From SVQP01 sp045652835 (GTDB lineage: Bacteria > Bacillota > Clostridia > Oscillospirales > CAG-272), in contig JAZOLE010000186.1 of assembly GCA_045652835.1 (NCBI GenBank), forward strand, positions 1 to 17,978: a stretch of 17,978 bases of DNA, read 5' to 3'. Positions 5,504-13,924 of this stretch are shown here, one piece after another. The notes beneath the pieces were generated by a model that was given only the letters and a program-made list of their open reading frames with translations, searched no databases and was not told the origin of the DNA. Every line of letters starts with the position of its first letter. Within the stretch, counting starts at the first letter, position 1. The translations under genes were made by a program, and so were the position numbers.

Positions 5504-7378
5504 TTATTTCCGCTTTCTCTGCACGCAGATCACGATACCCGTAATCAGTGCGCCCAAGGGGAGGATGATGATGCCCAGCGCGGCAATGCCGATCATAAAG
5601 CCCCAGTGCATATCCAGCGTGCCGCCAAGGTCAATGGCGGGAATGTCGGTGTAGGTGGACTTGAAGGCTTGTGTGCCGCCTGCAAAATCTACCGCACCGT
5701 ACAAGAAGCCGTAATTGTACTTGTATAGCTCTTCTGCTACGTCCTTGGAGTAGCTGTCCGCAAAGCCGAACCATACAATGCTGCCCACCTTGTCGCCCGT
5801 GGTGACGGTCGCGCTGATTGCCATGGTATGCTTTGCAGCGGTGGGATCGGTGGAAAGGTAACCCTTATCCGAGGTAGTTGCGATGGGCTTGACGCTCACG
5901 CCCGCGGTTTCGGTGTAGGTAATGGGGTGCGCACCTGCGATCAGCATCTGATAATTGCGCTGATTTTGGCTGTAGGATTGATACATTTGCTGATAGTACT
6001 GTGCGTATGCCTGATACATCGAGTTGCCGGTTTGCTCATATTGCTGCTGTGCTGCCATGTACATGGAATACAGCTCACTGAGCATAGCAAGGTGAATGAT
6101 TTCGTCTGCCGATGCGACCAGCGAGTGCTTGGAATCGGGCAGGATGAACAGGTAATCGTCGGGGTAGGTCACCGCCTCGGTGCCTGTTTCTGTGCCGGTT
6201 TCGGTCGCAGCCTCGGTGGTCTGCTCCTCTGCCTGAGGTGCTGCGTCAGCTTCGGTGTCGGCTTCGGTTTCTGCCTCGGTGCCCGTTTCCTTTTCGGTGG
6301 AGCTTTCGGTGCCGCCCTCAAGGTATTTGTTGTAGGAGAGAGAGTCGTCCAGCACGATGGCGTCCTTGGCAGCAAGACCGTAGCCGCCAAGCAGAGCGGA
6401 CAGGTTTGCAAGGCTTGCATCATCGGGCGTGGTATTGAGGATGAGCGAGCCGCCGTTTGCAATAAAATCAGCGATCAGCTGCTTTTCCTTTTCGGTAATA
6501 TCGGTTTTGGGATCGTTGAGCACCAGCGTAGCAGCGTTTTCGGGAATGCTGCCTGTCTTGTCGAGGTCGATCAGGAAATAACGAATGCTCAGATCGTCCA
6601 AATACATCTTGGTAAAGTTTTCGGAAAGCTCTGCTTCGCCGTGACCCGTCAAAATGTAGGTAGTGGGAATTGCCTCGGTGGTAACGTAATCGGTTGCCGC
6701 TGTAATCATCGCATCAGCGTACCAATAGCGATTGGAACCGTTTGCGATGTCCATATAGGCGGTATAGAAATCGGTGATGTTGTAGTACTGCTTAACCGCG
6801 CTGTTGGCATAAGCAATGGCAGCATCCTCGCCGTACGTTTGCGCATACTGATCCGCAACGCTTACCCAGCCCTCGTACACGGTCAGCAGATCGGTATAGG
6901 ACAAGAGCAGGTCGTCTGCGGGGAAGTAATACTTGAACAGCTCGTCATAAGAGATGACGTCATAGCGTTCCTTGCCTTCAATGATCAGGCTGGAGCCGGG
7001 GAGTGCGTAGTTGGAATACTTGGAGATAAATTCGGTGTCGCCCATGTCCTTATACGTTACCGTAACGTGCTCCGAAAGGCGCGCGTATCTGTCAAGCATA
7101 ACGCGGAATTTGGCTGCATATTCGTAGTCGTAGGTCATATCGGGGTCGGCTACGTAGTAAATGGTCACGTCCTGATCAAGCTTTTTGAAAAAGCTTTTTG
7201 CGGTTGCACTGATCGAAAAAGCGTCGCTGGAGTCAGCTACGAAGTTGGTCCAGGAGCGAGGGAGCAAGCCGATGCCCACGTTTAAAAGAATCAGCACGGC
7301 AAGAATGACGGCTGTGATGATTGCCATGCGCGTGCCCTTGACCGAGCGCTTGATTTTTTGTGTATTCTGTTGATCCAT
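5504..7378 (-). CDS. GldG-like ABC transporter auxiliary membrane protein
   Basis: This 624-residue protein matches the GldG-type auxiliary subunits (uncharacterised ABC transport auxiliary family) that accompany GldA/GldF-like ABC systems. One membrane segment lies near the N-terminus (18-40) and one at the C-terminus (593-617, followed by RKRK), so the large middle part should be outside the membrane. Family-like stretches include FSISATAKSFFKKLDQDVTIYYV (about 54-76) and YILTGHGEAEL (241-251). Two inserts stand out: a Thr/Glu-rich stretch at about 357-402 and a Tyr/Gln/Met-rich stretch at about 437-478. GGAGGTGA before the ATG supports the start. It is the last gene of the ABC operon, 16 nt after the permease. 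The transported substrate is unknown. Gliding is not implied in a Gram-positive organism. Confidence 0.8.
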   Translation of the reverse strand: MDQQNTQKIKRSVKGTRMAIITAVILAVLILLNVGIGLLPRSWTNFVADSSDAFSISATAKSFFKKLDQDVTIYYVADPDMTYDYEYAAKFRVMLDRYARLSEHVTVTYKDMGDTEFISKYSNYALPGSSLIIEGKERYDVISYDELFKYYFPADDLLLSYTDLLTVYEGWVSVADQYAQTYGEDAAIAYANSAVKQYYNITDFYTAYMDIANGSNRYWYADAMITAATDYVTTEAIPTTYILTGHGEAELSENFTKMYLDDLSIRYFLIDLDKTGSIPENAATLVLNDPKTDITEKEKQLIADFIANGGSLILNTTPDDASLANLSALLGGYGLAAKDAIVLDDSLSYNKYLEGGTESSTEKETGTEAETEADTEADAAPQAEEQTTEAATETGTETGTEAVTYPDDYLFILPDSKHSLVASADEIIHLAMLSELYSMYMAAQQQYEQTGNSMYQAYAQYYQQMYQSYSQNQRNYQMLIAGAHPITYTETAGVSVKPIATTSDKGYLSTDPTAAKHTMAISATVTTGDKVGSIVWFGFADSYSKDVAEELYKYNYGFLYGAVDFAGGTQAFKSTYTDIPAIDLGGTLDMHWGFMIGIAALGIIILPLGALITGIVICVQRKRK

Positions 7379-7394
7379 ATCAAGTCACCTCCGA

Positions 7395-8300
7395 TCAGTT
7401 GTTCCAGCGTCTTTTCTCCAGCGACTGTACGGTCATGTACACGCAGAAGAAAATGGCAGATGCGAAAAATGCCAGACCGCCAAGGCTGAATGCGCCCAGC
7501 GTCATGGAAGAAAAGGTTGCAAAGGCGGAAAGGTAGCTCAGCACTTTGGCAAATAAGCCCACAAAGGCTTCGGTCCAGATCACGTACACCGCGGACAGGG
7601 GAATGATCAGGGCTGCTGCTGCGATCATGCCGATCATGGCGCTCTTGGAAAGCAAGCCTGCAACCAGTGCGAACAGCGCGCAAAGCATGATCAGCGCAAT
7701 AAAGGAGATCATCGAAGCGGCATTCGGAAGCAGCGCGTCCACAGAGGAAGCGATGATGACCGCATAGTCCATAAAGTACAGCACCAGCACGGCTGCAAAG
7801 CCGCCAACGGCTGCCAGCACCACGCTATCGGTCAGCGAGGAGATGAACATGCAAATGGCAATCAGCAATGCGCCAAGCAAGAGGTAGGAAATGCCGGCTA
7901 CAAGTGAGCTGCCGATCGAGCCAAACAGCACAGAGCCTTCAGAGAACAGGCGCAGCACCAAGCCAAACAGGGCAGTAACCGCTACGGGAATGCCGAACAC
8001 GCTGAGCATAGCAAGGTACTTGCCAAGCACGATCTCGACCGGCTTGATGGGCAGCGAGAGCAGGAACATGTCGGTTTTATTGCGGCGCTCCTCGGCAAAG
8101 GAACGCATGGTCAGCACGGGGATCAGGAAGATGGACATAAACGCCATGTCCGAGAAGGTGTACGCCATTTCGGCGGTGGAGTTGAGCAGGTTGTTCATGG
8201 TCACGTAAACACCGATGACGCAAAGCGTAAAGGCTAAGTAAACGTAGCCGTACATGCTGCCGAAGTACGAGCGAAGCTCGCGTTTGTAAATGGCTTTCAT
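7395..8300 (-). CDS. ABC-2 type transporter permease, GldF-like
   Basis: This 301-residue integral membrane protein begins MKAIYKRELRSYFGSMYGYV, typical of GldF-like ABC-2 permeases. About six to eight hydrophobic segments are visible (roughly 16-38, 50-64, 95-118, 129-152, 157-183, 195-216, 219-240, 266-292). The charged loop SFAEERRNKTDMFLLSLPI (67-85) is a characteristic feature of the group and probably contacts the ATPase. The gene overlaps the ATPase stop by one base (TAATG), a sign of coupled translation, and is followed after 16 nt by the GldG-like gene. Together the three genes should form one ABC complex in the cytoplasmic membrane. The substrate is unknown. Confidence 0.88.
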   Translation of the reverse strand: MKAIYKRELRSYFGSMYGYVYLAFTLCVIGVYVTMNNLLNSTAEMAYTFSDMAFMSIFLIPVLTMRSFAEERRNKTDMFLLSLPIKPVEIVLGKYLAMLSVFGIPVAVTALFGLVLRLFSEGSVLFGSIGSSLVAGISYLLLGALLIAICMFISSLTDSVVLAAVGGFAAVLVLYFMDYAVIIASSVDALLPNAASMISFIALIMLCALFALVAGLLSKSAMIGMIAAAALIIPLSAVYVIWTEAFVGLFAKVLSYLSAFATFSSMTLGAFSLGGLAFFASAIFFCVYMTVQSLEKRRWNN

Positions 8301-9325
8301 TACTCGTTACCTCCGTTCTGCTGCTCCATGACGTTGCCAAGCAGCTTTTCGCGGCGCTTTTTGTCGCGCAGAGTGCGCTTGTCGGGAGTGCCTTGGGTCT
8401 TGTCGGTCAGGGAAAGGAATACCTGCTCCAGATTTGCGGTTTGCTGCTCAACGTTGATCACAGCGCAGCGACGCTCAGCCATGGCAAAGAACAGCTCGTC
8501 GCGAATATCCAGCCCGCGGGGCAGCTCCAGGTCCAGGTCCACAACGCCGTCCTTGTCCGAGAGCACGTGGCATGCGCGGATGTTGGGGTATGCGGAAATC
8601 ACGCTTTGGATCGTCTCGCGTTGACCCTTGATGCTCATGCGCAGGGTGCTGGAGTCACCTGCGCGGCTTTCCAGCTCCTCAAGAGAGCAGTCTGCCACCA
8701 CCTTGCCGCGCGAGATAATGATGATGTGATCGCACACCTCGCGGATCTCGGCTAAGATATGACTGGAGAGAATGACCGTTTTGCTCTCGCCCAAGCGGCG
8801 GATGAGCGCGCGGATATCAATGATCTGCTGCGGGTCAAGGCCTACGGTAGGCTCGTCCAGAATAATCACGTCGGGGTCGCCCAGCATTGCCTGTGCAATG
8901 CCAACGCGCTGCTTGTATCCCTTGGAAAGCCCCGAGATCAGTCTGTCCTTCATGTGCGTAATGCCTGTCTGCTCCATAACGGAATTGACCTGCTTGTCAA
9001 TACGGTTGGGGTTAACGCCCTTGGCCTGGGCAACAAAGCGCAGATATTCCTGCGGTGTCATATCCGCGTAAAGCGGGGGGATTTCGGGTAAGTAACCGAT
9101 CTGCTTTTTTGCCTCGATGGGGTCATTGCAGATGTCACAGCCGTTAACCAGCACCGTGCCCTCGGTTGCTGCAAGGCTGCCTGCGATGATGTTCATGGTG
9201 GTGGATTTTCCTGCGCCGTTAGGGCCGAGGAAACCGTAGATCCTGCCGTTTCGGATCTTGAAGCTGATGTCGTCAACCGCGACGTTGCTTCCGTATTTTT
9301 TGGTGAGATTTTTTACCTCAATCAA
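8300..9325 (-). CDS. ABC transporter ATP-binding protein, GldA/NatA-like
   Basis: This 341-residue cytoplasmic ATPase powers the ABC-2 permease encoded next to it. All nucleotide-binding motifs are present: Walker A GPNGAGKST (34-42), signature LSKGYKQR (134-141), Walker B VIILDEPT (153-160), D-loop VGLD (161-164) and the switch histidine in SSH (187-189). After the core (to about 220) comes a C-terminal domain of about 80 residues, then a basic tail (about 310-330) of the KKRREK type. The start codon is TTG, preceded 8 nt away by GGAGG, with no nearby in-frame ATG that would spare the family N-terminus (IEVKNLTKKYG). It is the first gene of the operon. Its stop overlaps the permease ATG as TAATG. 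Confidence 0.9.
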   Translation of the reverse strand: MIEVKNLTKKYGSNVAVDDISFKIRNGRIYGFLGPNGAGKSTTMNIIAGSLAATEGTVLVNGCDICNDPIEAKKQIGYLPEIPPLYADMTPQEYLRFVAQAKGVNPNRIDKQVNSVMEQTGITHMKDRLISGLSKGYKQRVGIAQAMLGDPDVIILDEPTVGLDPQQIIDIRALIRRLGESKTVILSSHILAEIREVCDHIIIISRGKVVADCSLEELESRAGDSSTLRMSIKGQRETIQSVISAYPNIRACHVLSDKDGVVDLDLELPRGLDIRDELFFAMAERRCAVINVEQQTANLEQVFLSLTDKTQGTPDKRTLRDKKRREKLLGNVMEQQNGGNE

Positions 9326-9364
9326 GGTTGTATCCTCCGTTATGAAGATGTGTAAATAATACTT

Positions 9365-9392
9365 TTTATATTATAACATATCTTTTCGTCAA
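9365..9392 (-). promoter_or_regulatory. Probable promoter of the ABC operon
   Basis: On the minus strand TTGACG (9387-9392) and TATAAA (9365-9370) have a 16-nt spacer. An overlapping alternative is the extended -10 TGTTATAAT (TATAAT at 9370-9375), which lacks a good -35. The -10 lies about 40 nt before the TTG start of the ATPase gene. Which of the two is used cannot be decided from sequence. Confidence 0.6.
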
Positions 9393-9515
9393 GAAAGTGT
9401 TGTGAATTTGAATGTTTTTTGAACGTCTGTTCACAAACAGTGAAAACATGGACAAATTGGCTACAAATGCACTTGAAATTTGTATGATATTAAGAAGATT
9501 TCGACATTTCGCACA

Positions 9516-9544
9516 TTGACATGCGAGAAGAAATGTGTTATAAT
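9516..9544 (+). promoter_or_regulatory. Consensus sigma-A promoter of the glg operon
   Basis: TTGACA (9516-9521) and TATAAT (9539-9544) are separated by 17 nt, and a TG one base upstream of the -10 adds an extended -10 element. The leader to glgB would be about 38 nt. A 5-bp inverted repeat, TCGCA-N8-TGCGA (9509-9526), encloses the -35 box and could be a repressor site. In B. subtilis the equivalent glg operon is read by sporulation sigma-E. Here the signals look vegetative. Confidence 0.85.
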
Positions 9545-9588
9545 TTAAGGTGGTATATAAGATGCATAACTATGGGAGGTGAATGCCT

Positions 9589-11493
9589 ATGGCTACAACG
9601 CACGGTGAACTGGACAGGTACCTGTTTCACCAAGGCACGTTGGGGTATGCGTACAATTACCTTGGAGCGCATCGCGCGAAGGACGGCTACTATTTCCGCG
9701 TATGGGCACCCAATGCCGATGAGGTTTGGGTGAGCGGTGATTTCAATAACTGGGAGCTGACCGCGCCCATGCAGCGTATTACCGCTGCGGGCATTTGGGA
9801 GGCAAAGCTGCCTGTGGATGCCATCAAGACGGGAGATGCTTATAAATTCTGCATCGCTTCGGGTGATCGCAGAATCTGGAAGGCAGACCCGTATGCGCGT
9901 CATTCCGAGGGTGCGCCCGGTACAAATTCGCTGATATGGGAGCAGATGCCCTATCCTTGGAAGGACGCTGCCTGGATGCGCCGCCGCAGACAAACTGCCG
10001 AGCGGTATTACCAAGCGCCCATGAACATTTACGAAATGCACCTTGGCTCGTGGCACAGAAAAAAGGACGGCACGTATCTTTCCTATCGGGAGATTGCGGA
10101 CATGCTTGCGCCGTATCTTGCGGAAATGGGATACACGCACGTGGAGCTCATGCCTGTTATGGAGCATCCGTATGACGGCTCGTGGGGCTATCAGGTATGC
10201 GGATATTACAATCCCATGCCGCGCTACGGCACGCCCGATGATTTCCGCTATTTTGTGGACACCATGCACGGGGCAGGCATTGGCGTATTCCTTGACTGGG
10301 TGCCTGCGCATTTTCCCAAGGATGCTTACGGACTTTACGAGTTTGACGGCAAGCCGCTTTACGAATATCAGGGAGCGGACCGCATGGAAAACCGCGGTTG
10401 GGGCACGCGCTGCTTTGACGTGGGCAGGGAAGAGGTGCAATCCTTCCTGATCTCCAATGCAACCTATTGGGCAAAGGAGTTTCACGCGGACGGACTTCGC
10501 GTGGATGCCGTGACCAGTATGCTGTATCTGGATTACGACAAACAGCCGGGCGAGTGGTTTCCCAACGTACACGGCAACAATTATAACCTGGAATCCATCG
10601 CTTTTCTCAAAAAGCTCAACGCGCACATGCGCCGCGAATGTCCCGGTGTGCTCATGATTGCCGAGGAGGCGACCGCGTATCCGAGTGTGACGGGCACGGG
10701 GCGTGACGGACTCGGGTTCCATATGAAATGGAATATGGGCTGGATGAACGATACGCTGTTTTACGTCAAGCAAGATCCGCTGTATCGCAAATTCCATCAC
10801 GATAAGCTGACCTTCTCTTTGATGTTTGCTTTTAACGAGCGATTCGTGCTGCCTATCTCGCATGACGAGGTGGTGCACGGCAAAAAGTCCATGATCGACA
10901 AGATGCCGGGCGACTACTGGAAGAAGTTTGCGGGGGCGCGCGTGTTTGCCGCGTATCAGATGCTGCATCCCGGCAAAAAGCTGACCTTTATGGGCGGTGA
11001 GATCGGACAGTTCCGCGAGTGGGCGTATGAGGGCGAGATCGAATGGTTCCTCCTTGACGAATACGCCACGCACCGCAAGCACAAGGCGTTTGTCAAGGCA
11101 CTCAATGCGTTTTACCTTGCAGAGCCTGCGCTCTGGCAGGTGGATGACTCGTTCGACGGCTTTAAGTGGATCGATGCGGACGATAAAAACCGCAGCGTCA
11201 TCAGCTTCCGCCGCATTGATAAGAACGGCAAGGAGCTGATCGTGGTGCTCAACTTTACCCCCTCGACCTACGAGGACTTTTGGCTGCAGGTGCCCACGGA
11301 CGGCACGTATACCGAGGTGTTCAATACCGATGAAACCGCGTACGGCGGCAGTGGTGTGACCAATGCGGGCGTGCAATTCCGTTCCGAAAGCGTGGGTGGC
11401 AAGCAGGCAATTCGGCTGCGCGTACCGCCTTTGGGTGGCTGCGTGCTGCGCTGTACCAAAAAAAGAGCGTCGGGCAAGCCCGTTCGCAGCTGA
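9589..11493 (+). CDS. glgB: 1,4-alpha-glucan branching enzyme
   Basis: This GH13 enzyme of 634 residues cuts alpha-1,4 glucan chains and re-attaches the piece through an alpha-1,6 bond, creating glycogen branches in the cytoplasm. An N-terminal CBM48-like domain (about 20-110, FRVWAPNADEVWVSGDFNNW) precedes the barrel. Catalytic residues, counted from this start, are the nucleophile D306 in LRVDAV, the acid/base E359 in AEEAT, and H425/D426 in PISHDE. The DWVPAHFP segment is conserved region I. The start chosen here is the second of two close ATGs (9583 and 9589). GGAGGTGA abuts the first, leaving proper spacing only for the second, so two extra residues remain possible. It is the first gene of glgBCDAP, 83 nt before glgC. 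It is somewhat shorter than the E. coli enzyme, as in other Firmicutes. Confidence 0.95.
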   Translation: MATTHGELDRYLFHQGTLGYAYNYLGAHRAKDGYYFRVWAPNADEVWVSGDFNNWELTAPMQRITAAGIWEAKLPVDAIKTGDAYKFCIASGDRRIWKADPYARHSEGAPGTNSLIWEQMPYPWKDAAWMRRRRQTAERYYQAPMNIYEMHLGSWHRKKDGTYLSYREIADMLAPYLAEMGYTHVELMPVMEHPYDGSWGYQVCGYYNPMPRYGTPDDFRYFVDTMHGAGIGVFLDWVPAHFPKDAYGLYEFDGKPLYEYQGADRMENRGWGTRCFDVGREEVQSFLISNATYWAKEFHADGLRVDAVTSMLYLDYDKQPGEWFPNVHGNNYNLESIAFLKKLNAHMRRECPGVLMIAEEATAYPSVTGTGRDGLGFHMKWNMGWMNDTLFYVKQDPLYRKFHHDKLTFSLMFAFNERFVLPISHDEVVHGKKSMIDKMPGDYWKKFAGARVFAAYQMLHPGKKLTFMGGEIGQFREWAYEGEIEWFLLDEYATHRKHKAFVKALNAFYLAEPALWQVDDSFDGFKWIDADDKNRSVISFRRIDKNGKELIVVLNFTPSTYEDFWLQVPTDGTYTEVFNTDETAYGGSGVTNAGVQFRSESVGGKQAIRLRVPPLGGCVLRCTKKRASGKPVRS

Positions 11494-11576
11494 TCAATTT
11501 TGTTTTTCACGGCATGCCCGTTGAAGATATTTTATATTCATTTTCAAATACTATAAATTACGAAGGAGTGGTTCTT

Positions 11577-12761
11577 ATGTTCAAGAAAAAAGAATGTGTC
11601 GCAATGCTTCTGGCAGGCGGACAGGGCTCGCGCCTGTACGCGCTGACCACCAAAACAGCCAAACCCGCAGTCCCCTTCGGCGGCAAGTACCGCATCATTG
11701 ACTTTACCCTTTCCAACTGTGTCAACTCCGGTATTGATACGGTCGGCGTACTGACTCAGTATCAGCCGCTGGTGCTCAACGAGTATATCGGCAACGGTCT
11801 GCCTTGGGATCTTGACCGCGCATGGGGCGGTGTAAAGATTCTGCCTCCCTATCAGGGTCAGAAGAGTGCAGACTGGTACAAGGGCACTGCAAACGCTATC
11901 TACCAGAACTTAGAGTTTATCAACCGCTATGACGCGGAGTATGTGCTCATCCTCTCGGGTGACCACATCTACAAGATGGACTATGCCAAGATGCTTGCAT
12001 ACCACAAGCAAAAGGGCGCAGATTGCACCATCGCGGTCATCGGTGTTCCGATCGAGGAAGCAAGCCGCTTTGGTATCATGAGCACCTATGAGGACGGCAC
12101 CATTTATAAGTTCTCCGAAAAGCCCAAGAATCCCGATTCCAATCTGGCAAGCATGGGCATTTACATCTTTAACCGCAAGAAGCTTGCCGAGTACCTGACT
12201 GCCGATGAAAACACCCCCGGCTCGTCCAACGACTTCGGTAAGAATATTATTCCCAACATGCTCGCAGCAGGCGAGAAGATGTTCGCATATCCTTTTGAGG
12301 GCTATTGGAAGGACGTTGGAACCATCTCCTCTTTGTGGGAAGCAAACATGGATCTGCTGGGTGAGAAGCCCGAGCTCAACCTCGGTGACGAGTCCTGGCG
12401 CATCTACGCGCGTCACATGGCACTCTCTCCTCAGTATGTAGGCAAGGATGCCGTGATCGAGAACAGCAACATTTCCGAGGGCTGTGAGATCTACGGTACT
12501 GTACGTAACTGCATTGTAGGTGCAGGTGTTAAGATCGAGGCAGGCGCGGTTGTGACCGACAGCGTGCTGATGGGTGACACCGTGATCGGTAAGGGTGCTA
12601 CGGTATCCTATTCGATCATTGCTACCGGCGTGACGGTTGGCGAGAATGCCGTGATCGGTGCAGATAAGGCAGATGCAAAGGGAATTGCCGTTATCGGCGA
12701 GGACGTTACCATCGAGGCAGGCGCTGTTGTTGAAGCAGGCGCTATGGTTCCCGAGGTTTAA
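11577..12761 (+). CDS. glgC: Glucose-1-phosphate adenylyltransferase, catalytic subunit
   Basis: This 394-residue enzyme makes ADP-glucose from ATP and glucose-1-phosphate, the committed step of bacterial glycogen synthesis. The nucleotide-binding loop LLAGGQGSRL (11-20) and PFGGKYR (33-39) are intact. The catalytic aspartate is D129 in SGDH, and the sugar-phosphate lysine is K182 in FSEKP. The C-terminal third (about 285-394) shows the hexapeptide repeats of a left-handed beta-helix. The start is the ATG preceded by GAAGGAG. The frame is open for 21 more codons upstream, but that part has no ribosome site and is not family-like. It precedes glgD by 18 nt and probably forms a hetero-oligomer with it, as reported for Firmicute GlgC/GlgD pairs. 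Confidence 0.95.
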   Translation: MFKKKECVAMLLAGGQGSRLYALTTKTAKPAVPFGGKYRIIDFTLSNCVNSGIDTVGVLTQYQPLVLNEYIGNGLPWDLDRAWGGVKILPPYQGQKSADWYKGTANAIYQNLEFINRYDAEYVLILSGDHIYKMDYAKMLAYHKQKGADCTIAVIGVPIEEASRFGIMSTYEDGTIYKFSEKPKNPDSNLASMGIYIFNRKKLAEYLTADENTPGSSNDFGKNIIPNMLAAGEKMFAYPFEGYWKDVGTISSLWEANMDLLGEKPELNLGDESWRIYARHMALSPQYVGKDAVIENSNISEGCEIYGTVRNCIVGAGVKIEAGAVVTDSVLMGDTVIGKGATVSYSIIATGVTVGENAVIGADKADAKGIAVIGEDVTIEAGAVVEAGAMVPEV

Positions 12762-12779
12762 GAGAGGGGGAGAAGAAAA

Positions 12780-13910
12780 ATGACTGCAGCAGGATTGATT
12801 TTTGCAAATACGCATGATAAGAGCATTGCCGAGATGACCAGATTGCGCACCATGGCGTCGGTACCCTTTGGCGGCAGATACCGCCTGATCGACTTTGCGC
12901 TCTCCAACATGGTCAATTCGGATATTACCAAGGTGGGCGTCATTACCCACTATAACTACCAGTCGCTGCTTGACCACATCGGCAACGGTAAGGACTGGGA
13001 TCTGGCTCGTCGTTCGGGCGGTATTAAGATTTTGCCCCCGTACATTACCATGTTTGACCACACCGCTCCCGGTGTCAACCGCTCCAGAATGGACGCGCTC
13101 AAGGGTGCAACCAACTTTATCAACCGTTGCTCCGAGGACTATATCGTCATGTCCGACTGTGACGTGATCTGCAATATCGACCTCAAGGCTGTGCTGGATG
13201 CACACGAGAAGAGCGGCGCGGACCTGACCTTTGTTACCAAGGTTGTGGATGCAGGCTCTATGTACGTTGAAGGCACTATGCCCGTGGTTCGCGTGGACGC
13301 AGACGGCAGAGTGACCGACTTTGCTGAAGAGCACCTCGAGCAGGGCAGCGTAACCGTCAGCACCAATATCATGGTTGCAACCCGTACTTATTTGCAGGGT
13401 GTTGTGCAGGAGGCTGCTTCTCACGGCTACACCAGCTTCTTTAAGGATATCATTGCCAAGTCTTTGGATACCGCAAACTATCGCGCATATAATTATGACG
13501 GTGTGTTTGCAAAGATCGGCTCTATGGAGGGCTATTTCGCTTGCTCCATGGCGCTGTTGGACGAGGATGCACGTAAGGGCATCTGGGGCGTGCCGAACAG
13601 ACCCATTCTGACCAAGGTACGTAACTCCGCTCCCACCAAGTACTGCGGAGACGCCAAGATCATCAACTCTGTCGTAGCAGACGGTTGCGTGATCGAGGGC
13701 ACTGTTGAAAATTCCATTCTGTTCCGTGGTGTTAAGGTAGGCAAGGGAACTGTTGTTAAGAACTCCATTCTCATGCAGGATACCTACACCGGTGAAAACG
13801 TACTGCTCAACTGCGTCATTACCGATAAGAACGTTATGATCAAGGACGGCAGAATGCTCTCCGGTTGCGAGACCATGCCTTTCTACATCGGTAAGAACGG
13901 CGCGATCTGA
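12780..13910 (+). CDS. glgD: Glucose-1-phosphate adenylyltransferase accessory subunit
   Basis: This 376-residue GlgC paralogue, typical of Firmicutes, associates with GlgC and modulates its activity. It keeps the family fold (ASVPFGGRYRLIDF, 26-39; beta-helix from about 285) but has lost catalytic parts. The N-terminal GGxGxRL loop is replaced by LIFANTHDKSIAEM. The GDH region reads SDCDV. The lysine of the FxEKP motif is missing, because the segment reads FAEEH (181-185). These losses match what is known of GlgD as a regulatory rather than catalytic subunit. GGGGAG precedes the ATG. glgA starts 14 nt after its stop. Confidence 0.93.
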   Translation: MTAAGLIFANTHDKSIAEMTRLRTMASVPFGGRYRLIDFALSNMVNSDITKVGVITHYNYQSLLDHIGNGKDWDLARRSGGIKILPPYITMFDHTAPGVNRSRMDALKGATNFINRCSEDYIVMSDCDVICNIDLKAVLDAHEKSGADLTFVTKVVDAGSMYVEGTMPVVRVDADGRVTDFAEEHLEQGSVTVSTNIMVATRTYLQGVVQEAASHGYTSFFKDIIAKSLDTANYRAYNYDGVFAKIGSMEGYFACSMALLDEDARKGIWGVPNRPILTKVRNSAPTKYCGDAKIINSVVADGCVIEGTVENSILFRGVKVGKGTVVKNSILMQDTYTGENVLLNCVITDKNVMIKDGRMLSGCETMPFYIGKNGAI

Positions 13911-13924
13911 TTTGGAGGAAGCAC

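Noticed and set aside
5828..7285. 485-codon plus-strand frame opposite the GldG-like gene
   Set aside because: It lies wholly within the GldG-like gene, which has a good ribosome site, operon context and family features.
9538..11376. 612-codon open frame on the minus strand opposite glgB
   Set aside because: It runs antisense to a clear GH13 enzyme with intact catalytic residues. Its translation is His/Arg/Val-rich without family features, and no ribosome site was seen. Codon bias of glgB explains the lack of stops.
11471..11482. CGGGC-AA-GCCCG hairpin at the end of glgB as a terminator
   Set aside because: The stem is only 5 bp with a 2-nt loop inside the coding end, and the nearest T-run is more than 15 nt away. 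It does not look like an intrinsic terminator.
11514..11576. Possible N-terminal extension of GlgC by 21 codons
   Set aside because: The internal ATG at 11577 has GAAGGAG at good spacing and matches the normal family N-terminus. The upstream ATG has no ribosome site and the segment is AT-rich non-coding sequence.
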